This document shows positions 22,249 to 33,800 of a DNA stretch of 64,000 nt, one piece after another. Source of the DNA: Nematopogon swammerdamellus. Its lineage: Eukaryota; Arthropoda; Insecta; Lepidoptera; Adelidae. The stretch's first letter is position 1. Each line of letters begins with the position of its first letter. Under the pieces are notes generated by a model. The model was not told the origin of the DNA. It worked only from the letters and a program-made list of their open reading frames with translations, and ran no database searches. The stretch is taken from contig OX336340.1 of the NCBI GenBank assembly GCA_946902875.1, positions 9,901,566 through 9,965,565 on the forward strand, given 5' to 3'. Position numbers and translations under genes: made by a program.

Positions 22249-22604
22249 CTAGGCGAATTGCTATGATTGGCCGTTCTCAGTTTTGCGGGAAAAATTAAAT
22301 TTCAGAAGTATTTTCGAAAATATTTTCGAAAATAAAGTTTTTTTAGGTGGTTATAAAAAAATAATCTTAACCTAATTTTAACACCGTAACATTGCTTAAA
22401 AAACAAACAAAAAAAAATTTTGTGGGACTCGAACTCATGGTCAAAAAATACAAACACTACACCGTACCACTGAGCCACGAAATCACATAAACGATCCAAC
22501 GAATATCGGGTTCAGTAGGTTCGCTAGGAGTGCCGGAGGCGGAGCCAGACGAAATTTAAATTTTCCGCCAAACTGTCATCGACCAATCAGCATAATTCGC
22601 CTAG
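22249..22604 (-). mobile_element. Family D MITE (copy 3, inverted)
   Basis: Ends CTAGGCGAATTGCTATGATT ... AATCAGCATAATTCGCCTAG. Minus strand carries the tRNA-like cassette (GTGGCTCAGTGGTACGGTG, ACCATGAGTTCGAGTCCCAC), an even closer match to A and B boxes than copy 1. The hairpin segment is missing. Confidence 0.82.
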
Positions 22605-23265
22605 CCCCTCATGTGCGAGCGGACCCGATTAGCTGTCAGCCCTTGAGTGCGTCGCCATTTTGGCCAAAATAAATTTTGGTCAAAATCGGGTGCGCTCTGC
22701 GTTTTTGGCGATATTTCTAGACTTTTTTCTTTTAAACGTATATGAAAAGGTTTTATTTTCCAAATGTACATAAAATTTTCTATAATTTCATTGGTAATGT
22801 GTTTAATACTATCATTATTAAACTGGTTTAAAAAAATCAAGAATTTTCGGAACGGTTTTTGCCTAGGAGGTTACCAAAATTACGATACTTTACGAATAAA
22901 TCGTTCCTCAGCGCCGAGAAACTATTGTAAATGAAGATTACTTACCCTTCCATCGTTTTTCACAAAGAAAACACCAAAAAATCCACAAGAAACCACTAAA
23001 AACACGAGGCGCACACGTCACCGTCCGCGAACACAGAGAGACCGACTGAAGATCGCTTGTCAATAATTATTTGACAGGACAAGCACATAGAAGTGTGTAT
23101 TTTTAGGTAGCCTACTCTTTCATCAATTACTAGACATCGTTAGAAGAGTTAAGAAGGATGTTGCACGTTACAATAAATTATTTGTATGAAGTCGTCCGAG
23201 CCGCCCCGCGGGGGCGGGCCGCACATCCGACACAGCAAATGACACCGCCCCGACGGGGCCTCTTT
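22605..23265 (-). repeat. 650-bp duplicated segment, copy 1
   Basis: Nearly identical to 58505-59158. On the minus strand a GC-rich stretch is followed by AAAACGATGGAAGGGTAAGT (ATG at 22953 just before a consensus splice donor), which looks like a first exon. A 79-codon minus-strand frame downstream (22840-22601) is also kept in the other copy with few changes. No known protein recognised. It could be the 5' end of a multicopy gene or of a transposon. Confidence 0.65.
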
Positions 23266-24149
23266 TCTATTCTGTGGCCGTACGCACGTCAGGACTTTAT
23301 ATACCTATATGCTACCCGGTAGCATATATCCATTTGAAAGGTCAATGGGGGTAGTTAACATACTTTGCTGAAAAACTAAATCCACCGGCCCGACATAACC
23401 TGTTAGTGTGGCTATTCCCTAGAGTATTTTTATAAGCCGGACAAGAGGCAATCCTAAGTCGCTATTGAAAATAAATTCGCGGAAGTGGCCATTTTGTATG
23501 AAGTTTTCTTCGTGAAAATTATTGTTTTTATTTTTGGGCCCCAGTTTTGATTTCCGCAGGCTAAGTCTTTTCTAATAGTAGTGTTTTGTGGTCCTTTATG
23601 CTCCTGTATTTTTTATTTCTTTTTTACTATGTGTACGTTTTTGAAAACCGCCCCCACACTCCAACCACAAACCTATCAACACATCAAATGAGTTACATCA
23701 TTCGCAGATTACCTTTCCTGAAATAAAGAAAAGAAAAAAACAAATGCAAATGAGAAGAAGAATGAAAAAAAAAACAAGACAAGACAGGTCACACTATCCT
23801 TGCCTTTCCGTAAGAAATAAAAGTTAACTATCAGGTGCTTGCTTACCAAGAGACGCTCACTTTTTTCATTGAATGAAACCAAAGACATTAAACTTGAATG
23901 AAACAAACCCTTTAATTTTTTTTAGATTTATTCGTCTCCTCCCGAAACAGGCAAAACTCATTAGAGTATACAGCCAATTCTGTTGTAGCTGTTAACGTCT
24001 GTAGTATAAGTTCTCGCACCGCGAGAACCACAAAAATATATATTTTTAATTACAACGACGACGCGACAAACTTCCGCCGTCCGCCATCTTTATGTGCGTG
24101 ATACACAAACCCTTTAAATAAATGAAAAAAAAGAGACGCTCGTACTGAT
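23266..24149. repeat. Decayed repeat DNA upstream of akirin
   Basis: Holds AAATCCACCGGCCCGACATA near 23382 and GTGGCTATTCCCTAGAGT near 23410, shared inverted with 26570-26625 and partly with 25632 and 29800-29860. Purine-rich AAGAAAAGAAAAAAAC near 23730. No coding potential recognised. Confidence 0.5.
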
Positions 24150-24530
24150 GTACCTCGGCAAGTGGCATATGAAAGAACATAGGAAGATCAGCTGTTTTCG
24201 CGCGGACCCACATGTACGAAACGAAACGTAACAAAAACGACATGCACCGCCTCAACATTAGAATTGGATATTATCTGTAAATAGGAGGTTTTTGAGTAAA
24301 TAAATAAATAAATTAGTTTATGTTAGGTTAGCGCTACGCGACGCATATTCTCTATATTAACCCTGGTTATTTTTTTTAAACCACCAAAACATCACTCATA
24401 CTCATACAAACCTACCCACTCATACCGCACATACCACTTCGTTTCTTTCGTACATGTGGATCTGCGTCTGCGCGAAAACAGCTGATCTTACTTTGTTCTT
24501 CATGTGCCGGACCCATCAGTCCCACAGAGT
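24150..24530. mobile_element. Inverted-repeat element next to the akirin promoter
   Basis: Left arm AAGATCAGCTGTTTTCGCGC (24184) with CACATGTACGAAACGAA is repeated inverted at 24436-24492 (TTCGTACATGTGG, CGCGAAAACAGCTGATCTT). A fragment of the family D interior (GACATGCACCGCCTCAACAT) lies between. The right arm ends about 350 bp before the akirin start codon. Confidence 0.7.
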
Positions 24531-24873
24531 ACATTATATGGTCAGTCAGTCCAGTCCATTCAGTCAGTCAGTTATTGCTCGCTCGCTCGCTTGCTTGCTA
24601 TTATATAGTATTTATTATAGTTACTTCGCATTTCTGTCGCCAGTCGCCACCACTGTCCACTCGCCCGTTTCGCTCTTCCTTAATATTTGGACCGTCGACA
24701 TAATAATCTTTATTTAGCTGCTTGATCCTCAAACGAAGTTGGTTAATTCGCAGCATTTCGGGAGTGTCATCATTCCGCGTCCATATCCGATGTGTATTTG
24801 TGCGTCTAGTCGTACTTGAGAAATTTTCCCTATTACCTACCGTCGGTCGTTGGGCGTACTTAGTGAAAAGAAG

Positions 24874-27800
24874 ATGGCGTGCGCAACTTTGAAGCGCAAC
24901 TTGGACTGGGAGTCAATGGCACAACTGCCTGCAAAACGGCGACGATGTGTGCCATATCCCGGAGCATCTGCTGGATCTAGCCCCAGCGCTTCTGCCTCGT
25001 CCGCTCACTCCACTCGACTTTCGCCCTTCGCAGACACAGTACAACACGCCAAGCTCACTCCGGGTTTGTTTACCTCTTTTCGTGCTCAAATTCGTTTATC
25101 GCCTCATCGTTGAGAATCTTCTGTTCGATCATTATATCTCCCAAATACTATAGGTAGGTAGGTAGGTATGAAAAAGTGATGGTCATCTGATTTTGACGGG
25201 ACTTTGATAATGTGAGGGTGCATACCTACGCGGTAGGTGCTATTTATTGTGATTGTGAAAACAATGGCCGTGCGCACAACGGACTGGTGCGAGCGAGTAA
25301 ACACAACACGGAAAGGCTAGCTAATTGCGATAAAGAAAAGGAATAATGTACTTAGGTAAAGTTATTCTATCTACCTACTGAAATCGCCATTGTTGCCCAA
25401 ATGATGACAAAAGTTCTTGTATGGTGAATTTGCATCCACACTTCACTTCGGCGAGCATTATTTATTTATGTACCTGAAAACTTTTTCAAAAGGGAGTGCA
25501 ACAAAAAGTTTATAATTTATTATATAATTTAGTATGATTTTTGGGATTAGTAGCGGCTGAGGTATAGTTAATGGCAGGTATTAGCCCGAGGAGATCAATA
25601 GTTATAGAGAATTTGTTTTTTGAAAATTAAATTCACTGCCCCGACATAACCTACCTACAACCTGCTGCAACTGCACCTACAACCAGGTGGCGCCCGCCCA
25701 CCTGGTGTAGTTGAAGGTGCTAGAAAAAAAATCATTTGGAAGATTTATCCATGAAACTTTATGTATAACGCAGCCATACTCAAAGTGTGCTCCGCGGAGC
25801 CCTAGCCTCTTTGGGGGATCCGCGAGAATACGAGAAAAAAAAATCAAAAATACACCTCTCCTCTCTGGCTCGATTCAGCTCGGCTGCGCGGACGTCACTG
25901 CGTCACTCACAGTTTCATACCTCCCATTAGATATTTAATTATAGTTTTTTTTTCTGGAAACTGACACGGTTGGCTACATCACCTACAACATGCGTGATGT
26001 CAGCACATAACACCGGGTGAACTAGGTGCCATGTCAGTGCTTCCCTTCGGACGTGCCGGCTACACTGAACTGGACGGAAAACACAAACTATTTACATAGC
26101 CGTTTCGACCGACGTTTCATTCAGTGCGGTGGTACCAACCTGGGCGGGTTGATATAATATTATGTAAGTAACTGTTACACTGTAATATCATTATTAACCT
26201 GTTCCCTTCCCTGTTCAAAGAATGCACAAAAACAAATTTCTGTTTATTTTAGGGCTCCGTCAAATATTTCGCTTTCCAAAGGGTTCCGTCACCAAAAAAG
26301 TTTGAGAACCGCTGAACTAACGAATGGATTGTATTTACAGATAAATATTCTAGCCATAAATGGTATTTTTTTATATATATTACATATTCTAGGTAACAAA
26401 ATTATGCAACTTATGTACAATCTGCCCTGCGCGCTGCGTACGCGCAGGGCAGTGACGGCAGGGCATGACGAGTTGCCATTAATAAAAAATGAAAAAACTA
26501 AATTTTTTTCAATGTTGTTTTTTCGTATATTTCCGGGTGCGTGTCCCGCCAGGCGGCTGGCGGGGCTTACAAAATACACTCTAGGGAGTAGCCATGAGAA
26601 CTGGTTATGTCGGGGCGGTGGATTTCGTTTCCGCAAAATGCGCTAATTTGCCCGATTCTTTTGTAAATGTGTTAACCCTTCCACTTTGGGAGCATTAACA
26701 AAAACAATCCTTCACCTACACCAGGTGGCGCGCGCCCACTTGGTGTAGTTGAAGGTGCTAGAAAAAAAATCATTTTGGAAGATTTTTCCATGAAACTTTA
26801 TGAACTAACGAATGGATTGTATTTACAGATAAATATTCTAGCTATAAATGGCATTTTTTTGTATATATTACATATTCTAGGTAACAAAATTATTTTGTAA
26901 AGTTTTGTTATGCGAAAATTGCGACCTCTCTCTGATTTTATATTTTTATAAATTTATCACGAACGCAAATTGGTGATATAATTTTTTATCATAAAAAGGA
27001 ATACATATACAAACCAATCCTACCTTTCTGGTGTATCAGCAGCTCGTATGTCGCACACAATAAAATCTTGAATTCACAAAAAAATTTTGTCAAAAACTAC
27101 ACTTTCGCACTCACAAGCCATTGCAAAATTTCGGCTATTCAATACGTAAATATGTGAGTTGGATATATGGAAAGCACATGGTTGGATAGATAATTTTATC
27201 TACTTATCTTGAGACACTCTCTACACTCAAAACACGAATTTAGGCAGAACTAGAAATAAATTACGACACTGACTCAAACAAAGTTTCTATGGCGAAACCT
27301 AGGTCACAAAAATGGCTTATTTCTCGTAAATTTACGACATGCAAGCACTAAACGGCATATATTATTCAACTAGAAGAACTAAGTAACACTTCTTTCACCT
27401 CACTTTCTCCAAAAAACCGATTTATTTTGAGAAACAAGCTTCTAAAAACAGGCAAAATTGTCGTCCGCTCGAAGCAAGTTTGTATGGCGAGACCTGGGTC
27501 ACAAAAATGGCTTATTTCTCGTAAACGTAAGACATGCAAGCACTAAACGGCATAATATTATTCAACTAGAAGAACTAAGGAACATTTCTGTCACCTCACT
27601 TTCTCCAAAAAACCGATTTATTTTGAGAAACAAGCTTCAAACAGGAAAAAATTGTCAGTATGGAGTAGGACTTTTCTTCGATTTTTTACATGAAATGCAG
27701 CTCAACTCAATACAAACAAATGTACTCAATAGGTCCGGAATATAATGAAAAAGAGAAAAAACATCACTTACCGGTCCATTTTTCTGTATTTACGAACAAA

Positions 27801-30800
27801 ACAGTGAATATTCACAAGCACAACACGCGTCCGCACTTACAACACAAACTGACAAAAGACGACAGATATGAGAATTTTTTTGAAGTGAAAACTTCTTTAG
27901 CAGCGCTTGGCACTTTTTTAGGTGGGCAAAAAATGTTAGACTCGCGACAGATCTCGAAAAGCGAGATTTATTTTTATTATTTAAAATGCAACCTTAAATA
28001 TGACGTAATTTTTGCAATTTTTTTTAATTGTTTTCTCGGAAAGTATGTCTCTCCGGCAAAGAATTCTTTCAGTAATATTCTTATAATATCCTAAACTACA
28101 GGATATAACTACCAGCAATATTCGATCCAGGGTGAAAGCTACTAATCCTCACCCTTATATGATAGTGAGTGGTTTCAAAACTAGGGATGGTTTAGTATTT
28201 CCACTTACAATTTGAACAAAACTTTTGGGGGGTGGCTTGATATCTTGGAGACGAGATAGGAGGGAAAGTGGGGCGGGGGTATTGATTTACCCCCACCCCC
28301 CTCTGCTGGAGCCAGAGGGGGTGATTTTTTGTATGAATAAATTATCTTGTATGGCTTAGAAGGGGGAGCAGCAGAAGGGGAGGGGGAAACGATAGGTAAA
28401 TGTTTTGGTGGTTAAAAAAATTTACCAGGGTTTTATAACCATAACTTAATGTTGAGGCTGCCCACGTCGTTTTTGCGTACATTTCTAGTCAAAATCTATG
28501 TATTAGTGTTTTAAAAAAAATTACAACTTAAAATTTTGTATGAAAAATGATTTTATGTGGAAATCTTTTTTTTATTTCGAAGCTACGCGTCATCTGCAAA
28601 CAATTCTTTCACTAAAACCGACCTTTAAATCGGCCTACGCAAATAAGCTTACCAACAATTGCGAGCACGGCTCCCAGATATCAAGCTACACCCAATTTAT
28701 GTTTATTGTAGGTAAATGCTTCAAAAAATTATAGAAGTATGGGCCGCCCATACTTCTATAATTTTTGGCCGCCTGTTAGGTTAGGGCAAATTATTAATTA
28801 GGGGGTAACTTTAACGAAGGGAGGGGGGAGAGGAGGGGTCAATGTATTGATTTATCACCCCCTCCCTCCCCCCCCCCCCCCCCGCCCCTTGGGGCGTGAG
28901 AGGGGAAGGGTGGAGGGGTGTTTTAAATTAATTTTGTATGGAAAATATTAAGTGCTTAACCCTTTGAGCCCCACACGTTCCAAATAGTCCTACTCCCCTT
29001 GGCTCCCAGGCCCTTTTGGCGGCGCTCAAAAACGCAAAATTTTGGCACGCGCGCTCCCACACAAATTCGAATATCCCGCCTCAATCGATCGATCCATCAA
29101 TACTCGTTATTCTGTCTTGTTTGTACTGAAATTACGCGTTCAGTGATACCAAACTCTTCAGGATTCACTTATTTAGAAGCACAGACCGATTTTTTGAACT
29201 CCAGGCAAAAAAAAACACACTCGAATTTTTTTTTTGAATTTTTCTGACCAAAACTGTACAATTTCGTCTTACATATGGTATACCGAAATAAGCGCATTGA
29301 AACGAACTATCAAATACCGAAATACGTTTACGGGTACAATCTTTGTCTATTCCAGGGTCAGTGGAAATGTCAGCTGCCAAAAGTGACATTTTATTTTCTG
29401 TCAACTTCATTATTTTTTTTCTGTGTGAAGGTTATTGTGTGCCCAGTCGTGTCTGAGAATAGTTATTAGTAAGTTTTAACCAAGAAATGATACCAGTATT
29501 GAGTGTTTTGTTAGAAAATTGGTAGAATTAGATACTGAATTAAAACTAGAGGCGCGCATAAGTGGAGTGCGCGCTCCACTTGGGAGCCAAGGGTAGGCGA
29601 CGAAAACGGGAGCGCGCGCTCCACTTGGGACTCGAAGGGTTAATATTGTAAGGACAGGTAAATGGCTGGGTATAGATATTGGCAGGTGGGGGGGGGGGAG
29701 CTTGGTCTATCAATTTAAGAACCCCACCCGAGTAGGGGGGCCGTTTGTTTTCCTATATTTTTGGGTGCTTGTCTTGCTGGTCGCTGCCTACCTACATCAG
29801 CTCGCTCGCCGGCGGCTGGCGGGGCCTTGTAAAAACACTGTAGGGAAGGGAGTAGCCACATGGCAAAAACACAACTTCACCTGTGTGAAATGATGATTAT
29901 TGGCGAGAACGAGAAAAAAATCTGTTTCTTACCCTTCGCCTCCCGCCGTATTAATATTTTTACCTGCAGTTAACTCCCAGCCCTTTTCGCCGCGCGCAAA
30001 AACGCAAAATTTTGGCGCGCGCGCTCCCGCACAAATTCGAATATCCCGCCTCAATCGATCGATTCATCACTGATCTGTATTCAGTCTTCTTTGTACTGAA
30101 ATTGCGCGTTCAGTCATACCAAACACTTCAGGATTCACTTATTTAGAAGCACACACCGATTTTTTGAACTCCAGGCAAAACAAAACACACTCGACATTTT
30201 TTTCCGATTTTTTCTGACCAAAACTGTATAATTTCCATAGACGAGTCATACCTCTAAATAAAGCTAATAAGACGTACTCTCGAATACGGGTACACAAAAT
30301 ACGGTACAAGATCTGTGTATTCCAGTGTCTGTGGAAATGTCAGTTGTCATGGGAGCCCTATTTTTTTAAACTTTTAAAAAAAATATTTTCTGTTGAAGGT
30401 GAAGTGTTGCCCCCAGTCTGTTTGTACTAGTTCTAGTACTTTTAACCAAGAAGTGATACCAGTAATCAGTTCTTTGGTCGAAAATTGGTAGAATTAGTGA
30501 TGAATTTAATAGTGAGCCCCGCGCCGCGCCGAACCCCGATCGGGGTTTGCGGGAGGTAACCGGAGATCAATGTATAAACCCCGATCGGGGTTTCCGGGAG
30601 TAAAGGGTTAATTATTTTTTTATCTGAAACTACGCGTCCAGCAAAAAATTCTTCCACTAAAATTCATCTTTTAACTCGGCCTACACAATAAGCTTACCAG
30701 CAATTTGCGAGTTCCGCTCCCATCGATAAAGCCTTTCAATGAGTAGCGATACTCAACCAACTCCAGGTATTGTAGAATTATAAGTAAGGGATGGGGTTTA

Positions 30801-33800
30801 GAACGGTGCGGCCGGCAGGGGGGAGGGTGGGGAAAGGAATCCAGGGGATATATTATCTAGATGAGGGGGAGGTTAGTCGATTGGTATAACCAGAGGGGGC
30901 GACATATCGTCGTTGAGATTCGAAAAGCTCGTATCTCAAAAATGTGGATTTTTCAGGAGAGCAACAAAACCATTTATTTCGAAATTTTATTAGAAAACAT
31001 GGAAACTGTTCTTCCGAAAGTTTTAGATAATATCAACAGAAACCTTACCGTGCACACTCATTGAAGGTATTTCTTACACACATTATGTTATTACATTTAA
31101 AGCAAGATACGAGGTTTTTGTGTTTTTAATTTTACGATAAAGTGCCGACATACGAGATATTCGGTCCCAAACTATGAATAAAATCCTCTCTCCTGTTACA
31201 TTTAACATTGTTATCAACATTATAATTGATACGCTTGTCGTAAAAGAAAACAAATGGGGATACAGGTTCAAATATGGAGACACATATATGGCGGCCATCC
31301 TGGCATTTGCGGATGATATTACGCTGTTAACCCGCAATCCAAAACAAAATCAGGCGCTTCTTAAGGTGGTAGATGACTATTGTGAATGGACTAAAGGGAT
31401 GAAGATAAAACCAGCGAAGTGCTACTGTTTGAGCTTAACCAGGAAAGGTTCAAAGTTTACCTCGAGCAATCCAGGTCTGACAGTAGCCGGAAAACCAATC
31501 GCAACCGTGGCTGATGAAGCTCCTTTTAAATTCTTGGGCAAAAGGATCACCAGCAGAGGAAAGGAGCATCCTACTGATGATATTGTCCAACTTTTCGAAG
31601 AGAGCCTCCGCCAAACTGACAATCTTCCCCTCCTGGGTACACAAAAGGCATGGATTTACGATAACTACCTGACATCAAAACTTTCATGGCCATTTCTCGT
31701 CTACGACTTCACAAAGCAAAACCTGACTAAATTAGACTCGTATGTGACCAGATTCCTGAAATCATGGTTTGGACTGGCTCACCCGGCTGACTCGTCAACG
31801 CTATACAGATCTCACAATAACTTTGGACTGAACATTAAGAAACCGTCGATATTTTATCAAAAGGCGAGAATAGCCAAACGATGTATACTCAAAGACTCCA
31901 ATGATAGCGCTATTCAAGCCTTACCCAACACATCACTATCAGATGAACTGGAATCGAGACTCGACTTCTACAAATCATTCCAAGTTGGTACACGCATCAA
32001 TAGATCTGGATTGGGCATAGAAACAGCAAAGTCTGATAAAGAAATACTGAAAGGTTTTGCTCAGGAGGACATGGAACAAGGCTTCAAACTTCACGCCTTA
32101 AACCTGGAAATGCAGAATGATTGGCTAACAGTGGGTGACTTCTGCATCCCTCCTGCATTGAAGTGGAAATCCATAATATACAACTGGTCCCCTGAGCTGC
32201 TTAAGTTCTACTTAAATGCATTCCAGCTTACTCTCCCCGACCCGAGTAACCTAGTTAGATGGGGGAAATCTACAAATAGACTATGCCCGTCATGTAAGGA
32301 GTTCGTAGGCACGGCCAAACATTTGTTATGCGGATGCAAAATACTACTTGAGCGAGGCCAGTATTCCTACCGTCATGATAAGGTCCTCCAAATCATCAGA
32401 GAGGCCATCAACCTGTCAATTGCACGGACCAGGAAAGGGCAAACCAGTAGCGGCTTCCAGAAGGTCAACTTTGTGAAACCTGGAGCCAATAAGCTGCCCA
32501 AAGATAGGACTAAACCTTCTTCAATTTTGGGAGCAGCAAAGGATTGGGAATTGTTGATGGACACACATGAGAAGCATTACCAAATGCCTTCGGAAATCTG
32601 TACCACAGCATTAAGGCCGGATATACTCATATTCTCAAAAGCGACAAAGCATGTAGTACTTGTTGAACTTACAGTTCCATGCAGTGGCGGATCTTTCATA
32701 GAAGCCGAAAAGCCGGGCTTGCCCTAAGATTTTCGATTGGTAAAAGTTATATAATTCGAAAAACACAAACATTGTTTTTAAATAAATTCCTACGCCGCCG
32801 CGCGGCGCGCCGAAACATGCGGCTCGACTCGAGCCACCAGCCAGATGTGTGTATCGTCGGCCGGCAGGCAATCGGCAAACAAAAGATGCTACCTACGCCT
32901 GCAAATTGCAATGAATGTCGCTGTCCTTTTAACGCTCAAGCACGGAATACGGCGCGCGATCGTAACGCCAAGCCACATGTGCAACTTAAGCCTAGAATTC
33001 TTGTGCATCTCCTCTTCATACAAAACTAATACATTGAAACAAAAGTTTGTGTCAATGTGGGGTAGGGACCTGTACACGTATACGACACCTACATGACTCA
33101 CACTAGTAAATAAATGCCAAGCTTCGTGACGTAAGAAGGAAGGACGAAGGTAACCGACCAATTACATGCATGCAATTACATGGAAGTGGAAAGGCCAGTG
33201 AGTGAGTGCGATGATAGAAAGTGTTTTCAATACTTGCTTCAACCTGGTAAGTTAGCCTCTCTAAGTTTTGCTGAGAAAAAGAGTCTCGTGCATTCAGATA
33301 GTCCAACACCTAACTTGGTGATTCATCAGGCAACTAAGGCCCACTTGCACCAACACGAGTTTAAAGTTAAGTAGTGAGTTATGAATTTAAACGCGGTTCC
33401 CACAGTCAACGGGTGCTAGCTTAACGAGTTAAACTGGTTTATATATTAAATTTGTGTTAGTCCGGTGCAAGTGGGCCTAAGAATCGTAATAGGCATTTTC
33501 ATCGATCTGTCTACAAGACTGCATGGGTCGCTGGTTGTTCTCACATAAATAAGCTTTTTTGCTGGTATTGCGGTTCTCGAATGAAAAGCGTGTTTGGAAC
33601 ACAGCAGGCTACTCAGACCTAAACAAATTCGCTAACGCTCTAAAGCGGCATCAATCCACTAAAGCGCATTTAAATGCTGCTATCGCATTCCATGGATTTG
33701 GGAAGACTCGGATAGAAACTTCGCTTTCGCGACAGGCTGCTGACGAAATAGAGAGACACAACAGAAAGGTTGATCATAATCATCGATGTACATATACGTC

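Noticed and set aside
26289..26646. Overlapping 114-115 codon frames on both strands
   Set aside because: They cross a MITE end and a GC-rich inverted repeat, show no known motif and are best explained as chance frames in repeat DNA.
27690..28094. 134-codon plus-strand frame
   Set aside because: Low-complexity, no motif, located in akirin intron 1 next to a tandem duplication; unsupported as a gene.
28868..28884. Poly-C run as a telomeric or structural signal
   Set aside because: It is a single C-rich patch in an intron with no telomeric TTAGG repeats nearby; likely simple sequence.
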